Source of the DNA: Acinetobacter rathckeae | GTDB lineage: Bacteria > Pseudomonadota > Gammaproteobacteria > Pseudomonadales > Moraxellaceae | Direction: 5' to 3' | Length of the DNA: 64,000 nt | Assembly (NCBI RefSeq): GCF_015627125.1 | Contig: NZ_VTDO01000008.1 | Location: 23,032-87,031 of the forward strand | In this document: positions 53,826 to 63,306 of the stretch, in pieces | Position numbering within the stretch: position 1 is the first letter of the stretch | Layout of the letters: every line of letters begins with the position of its first letter | The notes under the pieces: generated by a model | What the model saw: the letters and a program-made list of their open reading frames with translations, nothing else | What the model was told of the DNA's origin: nothing | Database searches by the model: none | Position numbers and translations under genes: made by a program

Positions 53826-53954
53826 TCTAAAGAGCATAAGATTTATATTCTATTAAATCAATGCCCTTATGATCTCCACAATTTCTTGCTAATTTTATAG
53901 GAAAAATGCACTACACTAGCGTTTAATAAATCATCTCTTTTTTGAGTGTGCCCG

Positions 53955-54401
53955 ATGAAAAAACGCTTTTACCTGGTCACATGTACTTTAAACTTGTTCG
54001 TGACAACACTTACATTTGCAGGCCCTGGAGGGGGTGGTGGCGGTATGCCTGGCGGTGGAGGCTTTGGTGGTGGTATGTCTGGTGGTGGCTTTAGCGGTGG
54101 TGCTGACCGTATGTCAGGTGGACGTAGTATGAACATTGGCTCAGGCTTTGGTAATAATGATGATTTATTTGATGACTTACAAGAGCGCAGACGAGCGAGA
54201 GAGGAACGAGGCTTCCAGCGCTTAAAACAACTGAAATGGAAAACAGGTTATACCATTCCTCAGCACTACCGTAGCGATCGCTACAAAGTAAATGGTTTAG
54301 GGTATAACCTTCCACAAGCTCAAAGTACACAACAGTGGTATAAAATTAACAGTGACTTTGTATTGGTCGATGCCAACAACGTCATTATAGATGTACGTTA
54401 A
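53955..54401 (+). CDS. RcnB-like periplasmic protein with Gly-rich start
   Basis: A 148-residue exported protein from the ATG at 53955 (a GTG at 53946 would add three residues). After the signal peptide (LVTCTLNLFVTTLTFA) comes a long Gly/Met run (about residues 22-60), then a basic helix (DLQERRRAREERGFQRLKQ). The C-terminal domain (IPQHYRSDRYKVNGLGYNLP, WYKINSDFVLVDANNVI) matches the RcnB family, of which E. coli RcnB affects nickel/cobalt homeostasis. Metal role here is not shown. It converges on fkpB with only nine bases between. Confidence 0.75.
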   Translation: MKKRFYLVTCTLNLFVTTLTFAGPGGGGGGMPGGGGFGGGMSGGGFSGGADRMSGGRSMNIGSGFGNNDDLFDDLQERRRAREERGFQRLKQLKWKTGYTIPQHYRSDRYKVNGLGYNLPQAQSTQQWYKINSDFVLVDANNVIIDVR

Positions 54402-54410
54402 TATATATAA

Positions 54411-54893
54411 TTACGCCAGTTGTATGGCTTGCTGACCACTTGGGGTGACTTTAAATACTTCCACGGCAAAGGTAATATTTTTACCTGCTAATGGATGGTT
54501 AAAGTCTACTTCTGTAACATCTGCATTCACAGATTTCACCACACCAAACACACCGGCTTTGGCTTTATCTTCAAACTCAATAATATGCCCTTCAACTGGC
54601 AGATCTTCAAATTTCACGGTATCAAAGCGTTGCACATTGTCAGGGTTCCAAACCCCAAAAGCATCTTCTGGTGGCAAATGCACTGTACGGCGATCACCTG
54701 CTTTTAGGCCCAAAAGTGCCTTTTCAAAACCTGGCAACAAGTTACCATCACCCATCACCAATTGCACAGGTGCATCATGTTGCCGTGTATTATCAATTTC
54801 AACGCCATTTTCAAGTGCGACAGAAAAATGTAGTCGAACCGCACTGCCCTGTTCAATGCGCACTTCTTCATTTGGATAAATGACATTAGTCAT
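54411..54893 (-). CDS. fkpB: FkpB/SlyD-like FKBP peptidyl-prolyl isomerase
   Basis: A 160-residue cytoplasmic FKBP of the SlyD/SlpA type: N-terminal FKBP strands (VRLHFSVALENGVEIDNTR), LLPGFEKALLGLKAGDRRTVHLPPEDAFG, an IF insertion (about residues 85-125) and DFNHPLAGKNITFAVEVF. It lacks SlyD's His-rich tail, which fits FkpB. It overlaps lspA by eight bases, the usual ileS-lspA-fkpB order of gammaproteobacteria. Confidence 0.92.
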   Translation of the reverse strand: MTNVIYPNEEVRIEQGSAVRLHFSVALENGVEIDNTRQHDAPVQLVMGDGNLLPGFEKALLGLKAGDRRTVHLPPEDAFGVWNPDNVQRFDTVKFEDLPVEGHIIEFEDKAKAGVFGVVKSVNADVTEVDFNHPLAGKNITFAVEVFKVTPSGQQAIQLA

Positions 54894-55416
54894 GCTTATG
54901 GCCTGCTTGACGCTTTTTCTCTAAAAAGAAAGTGTCTACCAATAATAAAATTGTACCTAAAGTAATCGCACTGTCTGCAATATTAAAGGCAGGGAAGTTG
55001 TAACTTTCGTAGTACACATGAATAAAATCAACCACATAACCTAAAGTCACACGGTCAATTAAATTACCAATGGCACCACCTAAAATTAGAGCAATGGCCG
55101 CAGGCAATACATAGATGCCTTTTGGCATACGCATAAGCCAGTATACAAACACAACAGAAACGAGTCCTGCTAAGCCCGTAAAAATATAACGTTGCCAACC
55201 ACCTGCATCTGATAAAAAGCTAAAAGCAGCCCCATAATTATGCAATAAAGTCCAGTTCAGCAAAGGTACAACATGTTGCGGGTCAGCATAGTTTAGGTGC
55301 TGACTCGCAATGGATTTTGTCCATTGATCAATTGCAATGGCAAGGACAGACAGTCCAAGCCATAGCATATTTGACACATGAAACTTTAGTTTTGGCTTCA
55401 CTTGTGAGTTAGGCAT
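54886..55416 (-). CDS. lspA: Lipoprotein signal peptidase (signal peptidase II)
   Basis: A 176-residue inner-membrane aspartyl protease that removes lipoprotein signal peptides. The ATG at 55416 (GAAGAG upstream, eight-base overlap with ileS) is preferred to an upstream start inside ileS. Four hydrophobic spans; motifs DQWTKS, NYGAAFSFL, GAIGNLIDRVTLGYVVDFI and FNIADSAITLG contain the catalytic Asp pair. Needed for maturation of lipoproteins such as the FkpA-type one in this window. Confidence 0.95.
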   Translation of the reverse strand: MPNSQVKPKLKFHVSNMLWLGLSVLAIAIDQWTKSIASQHLNYADPQHVVPLLNWTLLHNYGAAFSFLSDAGGWQRYIFTGLAGLVSVVFVYWLMRMPKGIYVLPAAIALILGGAIGNLIDRVTLGYVVDFIHVYYESYNFPAFNIADSAITLGTILLLVDTFFLEKKRQAGHKHD

Positions 55417-58246
55417 ATTTTCTCTCTTCACCTGCACCATCAATATTGACAATACAACGAGAGCATAAACCAAGATGGTTTACATGTGTATTTACGTCTG
55501 GTAACACATGCCAGCAACGAGCACACTTTTCACCATCTGCACTGGTCACTGCCACACGTAAGCCTTGAACTTCAGTGGCCTCACCTTCGTTTTCTGACCA
55601 TGCATGTACTTCTACTTGCGAGGTAATTAAAACAAAGCGTAATTCATTTTCTAAACGATTGAGTAGCGCTTCTAGCTCAGGCGTTGCCCACAACGTTACT
55701 TTTGCAGATAAATTACCACCTACCGCTTTGGCATTACGTGCCACTTCAATTTGCTTATTCACCGCAGACTTCACTGCAATCAGTTGTTGCCAATCTTGCT
55801 CAGACAACACATTCGATGCCACTTTTGGTAAGTCATACCATTGTTCTGTAAAGACATATTCTTCCGTCTGTTCAGGAATTAATGGCCATGCTTCTTGTGC
55901 CGTAAAGCTCAAGATTGGACTCATCCAACGTACAAAAGCTTGAACAATATGATACAACGCGGTTTGTGCTGAATGACGTGCTTGTGAATCTGCTTTCGTC
56001 GTATATTGACGGTCTTTAATGATGTCTAAGTAAAAACCACCTAAGTCATTAATACAAAAATTCGTGAGTGCACTACATACCGCATGGAAGTTCATTTCAG
56101 CATACGATGCCGTAATGCTGTTTTGCACTTCATTGGCACGCTGTAAAATATATTGATCCAACGAAATCAGCTGGTCGACAGGCAATAAGTCTGTGCTTGG
56201 CTGAAAGCCTTTTAAGTTTGCTAACAAGAAACGCAATGTATTACGAATACGGCGATAACTGTCGCTTACACGGTTAAATACTTCTTTAGAGGCGGCAATT
56301 TCATAGCGATAATCACTTGAAGCCACATATAAACGCAGACCATCTGCACCCAACTGCTTGGTAATTTCCTCTAAAGGAATATAGTTACCTAGCGATTTAG
56401 ACAATTTACGCCCTTTTTCATCCACCGTAAAACCATGCGTCAATAGCGTTTTATACGGTGCACGACCATGTATCGCTATAGATGTCAGTAGTGAAGATTG
56501 GAACCAACCACGGTGTTGATCTGAGCCTTCTAAGTACAAATCCGCAGGGCTTTCTAATTCAGCACGTTGCTCAAGCACTGCATAATGTGTTGTACCAGAG
56601 TCAAACCATACGTCGAGTGTGTCACGTACAGCATTATACTCAGCAGCATCCTCACCTAAGAAGTCTTTTGGCTCACGGTTAAACCATGCATCAATGCCTT
56701 CTTTTTCAATCAACTGTGCCACTTCTTCAATCAATTCAGCGGTACGTGGGTGCAATTCATTGGTGTCTTTATGCACAAAAAATGGAATTGGCACACCCCA
56801 TGTACGCTGTCTAGAAATACACCAATCTGGGCGACCGTCAATCATCGACTCAATACGGTTTTTACCCCAGTTCGGAATAAACTCAATCTCATTTTCAATT
56901 GAATTTAATGCCGCTTGACGTAGGCCTTGCTGATCCATGCTAATAAACCATTGTGGCGTTGCACGGAAAATAATTGGTGTTTTATGACGCCAGCAATGTG
57001 GATAGCTGTGACGAATAGGTACATGCGCCCATAAACGATGGTTTTCCGCCAAAGCTGCAATAATTTTTGGATTGGCTTTATAAATATGTTCGCCTGCAAA
57101 TAATGGGGATGTTGGTAAATACACACCATTTCCACCCACAGGGTTATCTACAGGTAAACCATACTGTAAACCAACTTTATAGTCGTCTACACCATGGCCA
57201 GGAGCGGTATGTACTGCACCCGTACCACTGGTTGCAATAACATGCTCACCTAAAATAATTGGTACTTGGCGCTCAGCAATTAATGGGTGCTGTAATAATA
57301 ATTTTTCGAGTTTATCACCTAAAAAGTCTGCCAAAACAACAGGGTTTTCTAAGCCATAACGCTCACATGCAGACGCAACAAGGTCTTTAGCCAATACTAA
57401 GTTATGTAGCCCACGCTCTGTTTGCACTTGAACCAATTGGTATTCAATTTGTGCATGCACTGCCACGGCTTGGTTTGCAGGCATTGTCCACGGCGTGGTG
57501 GTCCAAATCACCATATCGGTTGGATTGGTCACCGCTAGACCCAAACGCTCAGACAAAGCAGCTAAGTCAACAATACCAAAACCAACATCTATCGCATCTG
57601 ATTTTTTGTCTTCATACTCAACTTCTGCTTCTGCCAATGCAGAACCACAATCTAAACACCAGTTGACTGGCTTTAAGCCCGGCTGAATGTGGCCATTTTT
57701 TTGAATTAAACCCACTGCACGCACAATATTGGCTTCTTGCTTAAAGTCCATAGTGAGGTATGGATTATCCCAATCCCCTAAAATACCTAAACGCTTGAAG
57801 TCATTACGCTGTATATCTACTTGTTTTAAAGCGTACTCACGGCAATGTTTTCGGAAGGTTGCAGCATCAACTTTCTGCCCCACTTTACCTACTTTTTCTT
57901 CAACTTTTAGTTCAATCGGTAAGCCGTGGCAGTCCCAACCTGGTACATATGGTGCATCGAAGCCATCTAAAGTTTTGCTTTTAACAATAATGTCTTTTAA
58001 CACTTTATTGACCACGTGGCCTAAATGGATTTGACCATTGGCATACGGAGGGCCATCATGCAAAATATATTTTTTCTTGCCAATACGAGACTCGCGAATT
58101 CGCTGATAAATGTTGTCTGCATACCATTCTTGCAACCATTTGATTTCACGTACCGCAAGGTTCGCTTTCATTGCAAACTCTGTGCCTGGTAAGTTTAATG
58201 TGGCTTTATAGTCCACGACATTTTCAGGATTTTGCTTATCGCTCAT
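55409..58246 (-). CDS. ileS: Isoleucyl-tRNA synthetase
   Basis: A 945-residue class I synthetase. The ATG at 58246 (GGAAG ten bases upstream) yields the expected start MSDKQNPENVVDYKATLNLP; the longer frame is rejected. It shows the HIGH motif as HLGHVVNK after GPPYANGQ, the editing domain (TTPWTMPANQAVA, VHTAPGHG), the KMSKS variant KLSKSLGN and the C-terminal zinc finger (CARCWHVLP, CSRC). Heads ileS-lspA-fkpB; ribF precedes it on the same strand. Confidence 0.97.
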   Translation of the reverse strand: MSDKQNPENVVDYKATLNLPGTEFAMKANLAVREIKWLQEWYADNIYQRIRESRIGKKKYILHDGPPYANGQIHLGHVVNKVLKDIIVKSKTLDGFDAPYVPGWDCHGLPIELKVEEKVGKVGQKVDAATFRKHCREYALKQVDIQRNDFKRLGILGDWDNPYLTMDFKQEANIVRAVGLIQKNGHIQPGLKPVNWCLDCGSALAEAEVEYEDKKSDAIDVGFGIVDLAALSERLGLAVTNPTDMVIWTTTPWTMPANQAVAVHAQIEYQLVQVQTERGLHNLVLAKDLVASACERYGLENPVVLADFLGDKLEKLLLQHPLIAERQVPIILGEHVIATSGTGAVHTAPGHGVDDYKVGLQYGLPVDNPVGGNGVYLPTSPLFAGEHIYKANPKIIAALAENHRLWAHVPIRHSYPHCWRHKTPIIFRATPQWFISMDQQGLRQAALNSIENEIEFIPNWGKNRIESMIDGRPDWCISRQRTWGVPIPFFVHKDTNELHPRTAELIEEVAQLIEKEGIDAWFNREPKDFLGEDAAEYNAVRDTLDVWFDSGTTHYAVLEQRAELESPADLYLEGSDQHRGWFQSSLLTSIAIHGRAPYKTLLTHGFTVDEKGRKLSKSLGNYIPLEEITKQLGADGLRLYVASSDYRYEIAASKEVFNRVSDSYRRIRNTLRFLLANLKGFQPSTDLLPVDQLISLDQYILQRANEVQNSITASYAEMNFHAVCSALTNFCINDLGGFYLDIIKDRQYTTKADSQARHSAQTALYHIVQAFVRWMSPILSFTAQEAWPLIPEQTEEYVFTEQWYDLPKVASNVLSEQDWQQLIAVKSAVNKQIEVARNAKAVGGNLSAKVTLWATPELEALLNRLENELRFVLITSQVEVHAWSENEGEATEVQGLRVAVTSADGEKCARCWHVLPDVNTHVNHLGLCSRCIVNIDGAGEERKYA

Positions 58247-58302
58247 GCAAGTGACTTCCAGTGTTTCAGAGTATTTAAACTCGTTGTACTTCAAAATAAA
58301 AA

Positions 58303-59304
58303 TTAATGAAAAGGAAAACGTGTGTTCTGAGTACGATATTGTCGTAACTGCAAAACATCATCATGAATTCCTGCTTTTAATGCTTCAAATGACGGATATT
58401 TACGCTCACCGTGTAAATAGTGCAAAAAAGTGACACGCATCAATAAACCATACAGGTTAGCAGAAACATCAGGAAAATGTACCTCTAACCGCCATTGTGG
58501 CTGTTTTTGCTGAATGGCAGGGCGTGTACCTAAATTGGCAGCCCCAAATAATGTCTGTGGCTGGTAGCCTAGTATGCCTTGTGTTCCGCCCGCTTTAACT
58601 ACGTTTTCAGGCAAAGACTGTGTTTCACAACTCACATCAACGCCATAAATCCCTTTTAAACACGGTTTATGTCGTTTCAATGCCACATTAATGGTTGGAA
58701 AATCCAATGTACGGCCGAGTTTATCACCATGTTGTACTCGCCCAATCATACTATAAGGTCGCCCTAATAGCTGTGCGGCCAGTTGCAAATCGCCAGCTTG
58801 TAAGGTTTCACGAATACGTGTAGAACTTACCCGCTCACCATTTAAAACCACTGTTGCAAGGTTGTCTACAAAAAAACCTTGCTGGCGTAAAAACTTGGTG
58901 TTTCCTTGACGATTCTTACCAAAATGAAAATCATCACCTAACACTAAAGTGTCTGTATTGAGTTTTTCTTTTAAAACCAAAGTGAAATCAGTTGCCGTTT
59001 GATGGCGTAAAAAATCATCAAATCGAGCAACAATAATATAATCTATACCCAACTCTTGCAAATAGGTCACTTTTTCGCGTAGAGAGGAAATTCTAGGCGG
59101 TGCTTCGTCAGCATAAAGTGCTTCAAGCGGTTGTGGCTCAAACAACATAACGAGGGTTTTTAGTTGCTTCTCTTGAGCCACAACTTTTAACTGCTTAATC
59201 ATGGCCTGATGCCCTAAATGCACACCATCAAAGTTACCAATCGTCACTGCGGTCTTGGGTAAATTGAGTTGCTGTGTTGCTGCATTTAAGCGAAGTAATT
59301 TCAT
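58303..59304 (-). CDS. ribF: Bifunctional riboflavin kinase/FAD synthetase
   Basis: A 333-residue enzyme making FMN and FAD. N-terminal FAD-synthetase domain with GNFDGVHLGHQAMI and the later STRIRE motif; C-terminal riboflavin kinase with GRVQHGDKLGRTLDFPTINV and the ANLGTRP segment. It lies 56 bases upstream of ileS on the same strand, the common ribF-ileS-lspA order. Confidence 0.96.
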   Translation of the reverse strand: MKLLRLNAATQQLNLPKTAVTIGNFDGVHLGHQAMIKQLKVVAQEKQLKTLVMLFEPQPLEALYADEAPPRISSLREKVTYLQELGIDYIIVARFDDFLRHQTATDFTLVLKEKLNTDTLVLGDDFHFGKNRQGNTKFLRQQGFFVDNLATVVLNGERVSSTRIRETLQAGDLQLAAQLLGRPYSMIGRVQHGDKLGRTLDFPTINVALKRHKPCLKGIYGVDVSCETQSLPENVVKAGGTQGILGYQPQTLFGAANLGTRPAIQQKQPQWRLEVHFPDVSANLYGLLMRVTFLHYLHGERKYPSFEALKAGIHDDVLQLRQYRTQNTRFPFH

Positions 59305-59650
59305 AGATCAGTCAATAATGCTTATCTGTTTAAGTGGCTATTTTGCCATATTCTCAATCATGGGTGTTATTGTTGTTTGTGTAAAATCACGTTTTATCTA
59401 CCATGGCTTAGCATCTTTATTAAATGACCATTTTTGCTTAAATTAGACATAAAATGATCTACATACTCAAAACTTCAACATACAAAGGGAATGTATATGC
59501 TTTAAGTACTAAAAAATACATACCTATCAGCAAATACATAATTAAAATTTTTGCGAAAGGTCTATTGTATAAACATGTTTTAAGATCTAAAAAATAAGTC
59601 ATCAATCATAAACATTACACATTCACTCACACAATAAATTGGGGCATACC
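59305..59650. other. Divergent intergenic region, ribF / deaminase-like gene
   Basis: About 346 AT-rich bases between ribF (-) and the deaminase-like gene (+). Promoters in both directions are expected. No terminator, repeat, sigma-54 match or small gene was seen. Confidence 0.4.
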
Positions 59651-60052
59651 ATGCAACAACAACTACTTCAAACAGCATTGGACTTTTTGTCATTACGCTA
59701 TCCCAAAGGCTCAGGAGGCATTGCTACACTTGCAACCGAAAGTGGTAAGATTCTCACCAGTGTCGCACCTGATGTAAAAAATGATGCATTGTCTGTATGT
59801 ATGGAAATGGGTGCTTGTTTAGAGGCGCATAAAATCAATGAAAAAGTCACACATTCTTTATGTATTTATAGAGAATCGGAACATTCTCAAATTTTATTCT
59901 TAACCCCTTGTGGTATTTGCCAAGAAAGGTTGGCTCATTGGGGTGGAGACGTTCAAGTGGCTGTAAGTACATCTGACAATAGATTATGCTTTAAACCACT
60001 TCGTGAGCTCATGCCATATCATTGGTCTATCGTAAATGGCGTAGCACTTTAA
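59651..60052 (+). CDS. Cytidine deaminase-like protein
   Basis: A 133-residue CDA-fold zinc deaminase. The ATG at 59651 follows a TTGGGG stretch. The zinc/catalytic signature is present as SVCMEMGACLEAHK (Cys ligand plus catalytic Glu in CxE form) and TPCGICQERLAHW (two Cys ligands), so catalysis looks possible. Cys at the first ligand and the short length fit tetrameric cytidine- or blasticidin-type deaminases. It precedes a GNAT gene by 18 bases and lies next to a RutR-like regulator, a hint of a pyrimidine link. Substrate not established. Confidence 0.78.
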   Translation: MQQQLLQTALDFLSLRYPKGSGGIATLATESGKILTSVAPDVKNDALSVCMEMGACLEAHKINEKVTHSLCIYRESEHSQILFLTPCGICQERLAHWGGDVQVAVSTSDNRLCFKPLRELMPYHWSIVNGVAL

Positions 60053-60070
60053 TACTGTAGATTTTTATTT

Positions 60071-60574
60071 ATGATACTTTCTTATCATCAGCTATTTTCT
60101 GAAAACAGTGCAGACATTGCCCAACTTCAATCCGTTTATAATGCATCTACAGATTACTTTCAAATCGTCTTAGGGAAGCTACCCAACAATGATGCAATAG
60201 ATCAAGATTTACTTGCCGTTCCACAAGGCTGTTCACTCGATGCAAAATTTTTTTATGGTATCTATGAAAAAACACAAATGATTGGATGTTTAGATTTGAT
60301 TCGTGGCTATCCCAATGAAAACACTATATTTATTGGATTACTATTATTTATAACTGCTCGCCAAGGTTTAGGCTATGGCCCTCAAGCACTAGAATTCGTT
60401 ATTCAAAAAGCGATTCAATGGAATTGTCCGCAATTACGTATTGCCATTGTTCAATCAAATATAAAAGCAATTTCATTTTGGTTAAGAGAAGGTTTTGTCG
60501 AAATTTACCGTAAAGACTCACAAGAGTTTATTGCACCTATCATTGTGATGGAGCGATCGCTCAATGCAAACTAA
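60071..60574 (+). CDS. GNAT-family acetyltransferase
   Basis: A 167-residue N-acetyltransferase. The acetyl-CoA site is the weak-form motif ARQGLGYGPQALEF, followed by the family strand RIAIVQSNIKAISFWLREGF. Eighteen bases after the deaminase-like gene, so probably co-transcribed. Substrate unknown; no regulator or antitoxin partner overlaps it. Confidence 0.8.
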   Translation: MILSYHQLFSENSADIAQLQSVYNASTDYFQIVLGKLPNNDAIDQDLLAVPQGCSLDAKFFYGIYEKTQMIGCLDLIRGYPNENTIFIGLLLFITARQGLGYGPQALEFVIQKAIQWNCPQLRIAIVQSNIKAISFWLREGFVEIYRKDSQEFIAPIIVMERSLNAN

Positions 60575-60730
60575 ACATACAACTAAGGCCGTTAGAAAAA
60601 CCCTTTAAGTGACGTTTCCAATATAGATTGTTTACACGTCCCCATCGGAAGAGACTAAATATATAAGTTGGGTTATTCACTATTTATATATTATGAGCAG
60701 GCTTTCACCTGCAACAATTTAAACCTTTCT

Positions 60731-61342
60731 TTATCTAGCAAGTGCACCATGTAATAATAAATGCACATTATTTTTAATGGCAGCCTGATTAAATGAACGA
60801 TTACGCAGTGTTTTTCCAGTCAGCACCTCAAATTGCGTATCAAAATCAGCATAGCTTTGTGTGACTGACCATAAATTCATAATAAATAGTTCAGGAGCTA
60901 TATCAGTTGCTATCTTACCCTGAGCCTGCCACTCAGCAATCACTTTCACCTTACGTCTAAAATACTTTTTAATCGAACCTTTTAAAATGGTTTGAATATA
61001 AGGTGCACCTTGAATAATCTCTAAAGCAAATAACTTAGATGCTTTCGGATTTACACGAGAAAACTCTAATTTACTTTCAATATACTTGGTTAGCATTTCT
61101 TCAGGATTTTCATCAACATTTAGCATTTCCATAGACTCTAGCCACTTCTGTAATACAGATGTCAGCACCTCTATATACAATGCTTCTTTATTTGAAAAAT
61201 AATAGAAGATATTAGATTTATGCATGTCTGAACGTTTGGCAATTTCATCTAAGCTTGCGCCAGTAAATCCATACACACAAAAAACATCTAATGCCGCATT
61301 TAAAAGCTGATGACGCTTTTGCGTACTTTTTTTAAGTTCCAT
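60731..61342 (-). CDS. rutR: RutR-like TetR-family regulator
   Basis: A 203-residue TetR protein from the ATG at 61342 (a TTG four codons upstream is less likely). The HTH (ASLDEIAKRSDMHKSNIFYYFSNKEALYIEVL in part: DEIAKRSDMHKSNIFYYF) and the C-terminal domain (SRVNPKASKLFALEIIQGAPYI, QSYADFDTQFEVLTGKTL) follow E. coli RutR closely; RutR senses uracil/thymine and controls pyrimidine degradation. A perfect 13-base inverted repeat 69 bases upstream (61411-61440) may be its operator. No rut genes in the window. Confidence 0.82.
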   Translation of the reverse strand: MELKKSTQKRHQLLNAALDVFCVYGFTGASLDEIAKRSDMHKSNIFYYFSNKEALYIEVLTSVLQKWLESMEMLNVDENPEEMLTKYIESKLEFSRVNPKASKLFALEIIQGAPYIQTILKGSIKKYFRRKVKVIAEWQAQGKIATDIAPELFIMNLWSVTQSYADFDTQFEVLTGKTLRNRSFNQAAIKNNVHLLLHGALAR

Positions 61343-61410
61343 AATAACAATCAATCAGAAAATTCTAATCATAGATTTTAGATCAATTAGTTTTAATTGT
61401 GCATTGAATT

Positions 61411-61440
61411 TACTTGATTTTTTCATTAAAAAATCAAGTA
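61411..61440. promoter_or_regulatory. Perfect 13-bp inverted repeat upstream of rutR-like gene
   Basis: TACTTGATTTTTT (61411-61423) and AAAAAATCAAGTA (61428-61440) are exact complements with a CATT centre. It differs from the E. coli RutR operator (TTGACCA-type). AT-only central pairs and no GC-rich stem argue against a terminator. An operator or a recombination/MITE end are possible. Confidence 0.5.
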
Positions 61441-61684
61441 ACCACCATCGTTTTTCTCTATTTAGACCAAATTAGAGCGAAGCAATCCAGCTTAAAACCA
61501 CAAAATATGGTTCAAATTTATAATCATTGCCATCAGATAAAATTCTTTTCATTTTAAAATCAGCGAACTGTTATAACCAATTGAAAAGATATTATATTTC
61601 CTATCATACGCAGTGGTTTGTTTTATCTTTTTAGTAAAAGCCCTAATCATATGAGATCAAAAGCTCACAATTATCTTTAAGTAA
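61441..61684. other. Intergenic region, nothing else recognised
   Basis: The remainder of the roughly 455-base gap between the RutR-like gene and argA is AT-rich DNA with no ORF of note. The inverted repeat at 61411-61440 and the repeat element copy B at 61685-61792 are its only clear features. Confidence 0.4.
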
Positions 61685-61792
61685 AATATCGTGAAACCAT
61701 CTCACCCTTCATACAGCCAGTAATACCGAAAGTGTGCTACCCTGCCTCTGTCATTAGCACGTGTATGTATTTTTTAATGGTTTCACTATATT
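61685..61792. repeat. Dispersed repeat element, copy B, with 16-bp terminal inverted repeats
   Basis: The ends AATATCGTGAAACCAT (61685-61700) and ATGGTTTCACTATATT (61777-61792) are inverted copies with one mismatch. An inner hairpin (GTGCTA 61734-61739, TAGCAC 61755-61760) lies between. The inner 96 bases (61691-61786) match copy A at 46946-47041 at both ends. It stands five bases beyond the argA stop. It could be a small non-autonomous (MITE-like) element or a structured 3' region. Confidence 0.58.
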
Positions 61793-61797
61793 GCTTG

Positions 61798-63162
61798 TTA
61801 GGCGATAGCAGGCACAGTTTTTTTGAATACCTGTGAATTACGCTGGTAGTTATATAACTGTTGTCGACTACTTGGTAAATCATCAACACTCGCCTGTACA
61901 AAGCCTTGTTCTAAAAACCAATGAGCTGTTCTTGTAGTTAATACAAATATATATTCAATGCCTAAATGCTGTGCTTTTTGCTCTAGAAAAGCCAAAATTT
62001 GTTGCCCTCGATTCGATTTTCGATAACTAGGATGAACAGCAACACATGCGATTTCAGCACTCTTTATTTCATTCTTTTGAATATCCATCGGATATAAGGC
62101 AGCACAAGCCAAAATCGTCCCATCACGCTCAATCACAGCAAATTGATCAATCTCATGTTCTAAACGCTCTCTAGAACGATAAACCAATATACCTTGTTCT
62201 TCTAAAGGTTTTAACAGCTCCATCAAACCACCCACATCATGAATGGTAGCCGTACGTACCTGCTCATAATGTGCATCTGTGATCATTGTTCCCATACCAT
62301 CTCGGGTAAACAGCTCTTGAATTAATGCTCCATCATAAGAAAAAGGCAATAAATGCACACGTTGCACACCATTTAAAGCAGCCTCCTTTGCACTTTTTAA
62401 TAATAAAGACAGCTGTGGATCAACTTCACTTTTATGCTCAATGTAATCATCTAACACATGTGGAGAAATTTCTCGCAATAAATGACCTTGCTTATGTCTT
62501 AAACCATCCTGACTACATAAAAAAATCAATTTATCTGCATTTAAAGCAATCGCTGTTTTTGTTGCGACCTCTTGAGAAAGCAAGTTAAAAACTTCTCCCG
62601 TTGTGGAATAACCCATCGGACCAAGCAAAATAATATTATTTTTTTCAAGTAAGCTATGAATACATGCCGTATCTACAGTACGCACTTCACCACTTAAATG
62701 GAAATCTATTCCATCATGAATGCCAAAAGGCTTCGCTGTAATAAAATTTCCAGAGACTACATCAATTTTTGCACCAAACATTGGGGAGTTGGCAAGCCCC
62801 ATCGACAATAATGCTTCAATATATAAGCGAGATGCACCTACAGCACTCATCACCTCGGCCAGAGCCTCTCGTGTTGTTACTCTACGATTTAAATATGTAC
62901 GTGTTTCAATTCCTTGTTTTGCAATCGCATCATCTATTTGCTCTCGTGCGCCATGTACCAAAACCAAACGAATACCAAGTGAATGTAACAACGCAATATC
63001 ATGAATAATATGATGAAAACCTTCTTGTTTTAATGCAGCACCTTCAAACAAAATTACAAAGGTTTTGTTGCGATGGGCATTAATATAAGGTGCAGAGTGA
63101 CGAAACCAGTGTAAATAGTCTTGTGTACGAAGTGTCTGTATTTCTTGTTGATTTGTGGACAT
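61798..63162 (-). CDS. argA: N-acetylglutamate synthase
   Basis: A 454-residue two-domain enzyme starting arginine synthesis. Residues about 20-290 are an amino acid kinase domain (FVILFEGAALKQEG, LVHGAREQIDDAI, LLGPMGYSTTGEVFNL), residues about 300-454 a GNAT domain (EIACVAVHPSYRKSNRGQQILAFLE, FVLTTRTAHWFLEQGFV). This is the classical ArgA layout and length (about 440-455). Single gene on the minus strand, divergent from the DUF1345 gene. Confidence 0.96.
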   Translation of the reverse strand: MSTNQQEIQTLRTQDYLHWFRHSAPYINAHRNKTFVILFEGAALKQEGFHHIIHDIALLHSLGIRLVLVHGAREQIDDAIAKQGIETRTYLNRRVTTREALAEVMSAVGASRLYIEALLSMGLANSPMFGAKIDVVSGNFITAKPFGIHDGIDFHLSGEVRTVDTACIHSLLEKNNIILLGPMGYSTTGEVFNLLSQEVATKTAIALNADKLIFLCSQDGLRHKQGHLLREISPHVLDDYIEHKSEVDPQLSLLLKSAKEAALNGVQRVHLLPFSYDGALIQELFTRDGMGTMITDAHYEQVRTATIHDVGGLMELLKPLEEQGILVYRSRERLEHEIDQFAVIERDGTILACAALYPMDIQKNEIKSAEIACVAVHPSYRKSNRGQQILAFLEQKAQHLGIEYIFVLTTRTAHWFLEQGFVQASVDDLPSSRQQLYNYQRNSQVFKKTVPAIA

Positions 63163-63306
63163 CTATTAACCTATTTACCCAAATTCTGTCATGATTATTT
63201 TAGAACAAAATAACGTGATTAGGCAGCTATTATATTCTTATACCAAACAATTCACTCTCATTTAAGCTTAATCGCTACATACTAGGCAAAATAACAAGGA
63301 GTATTT

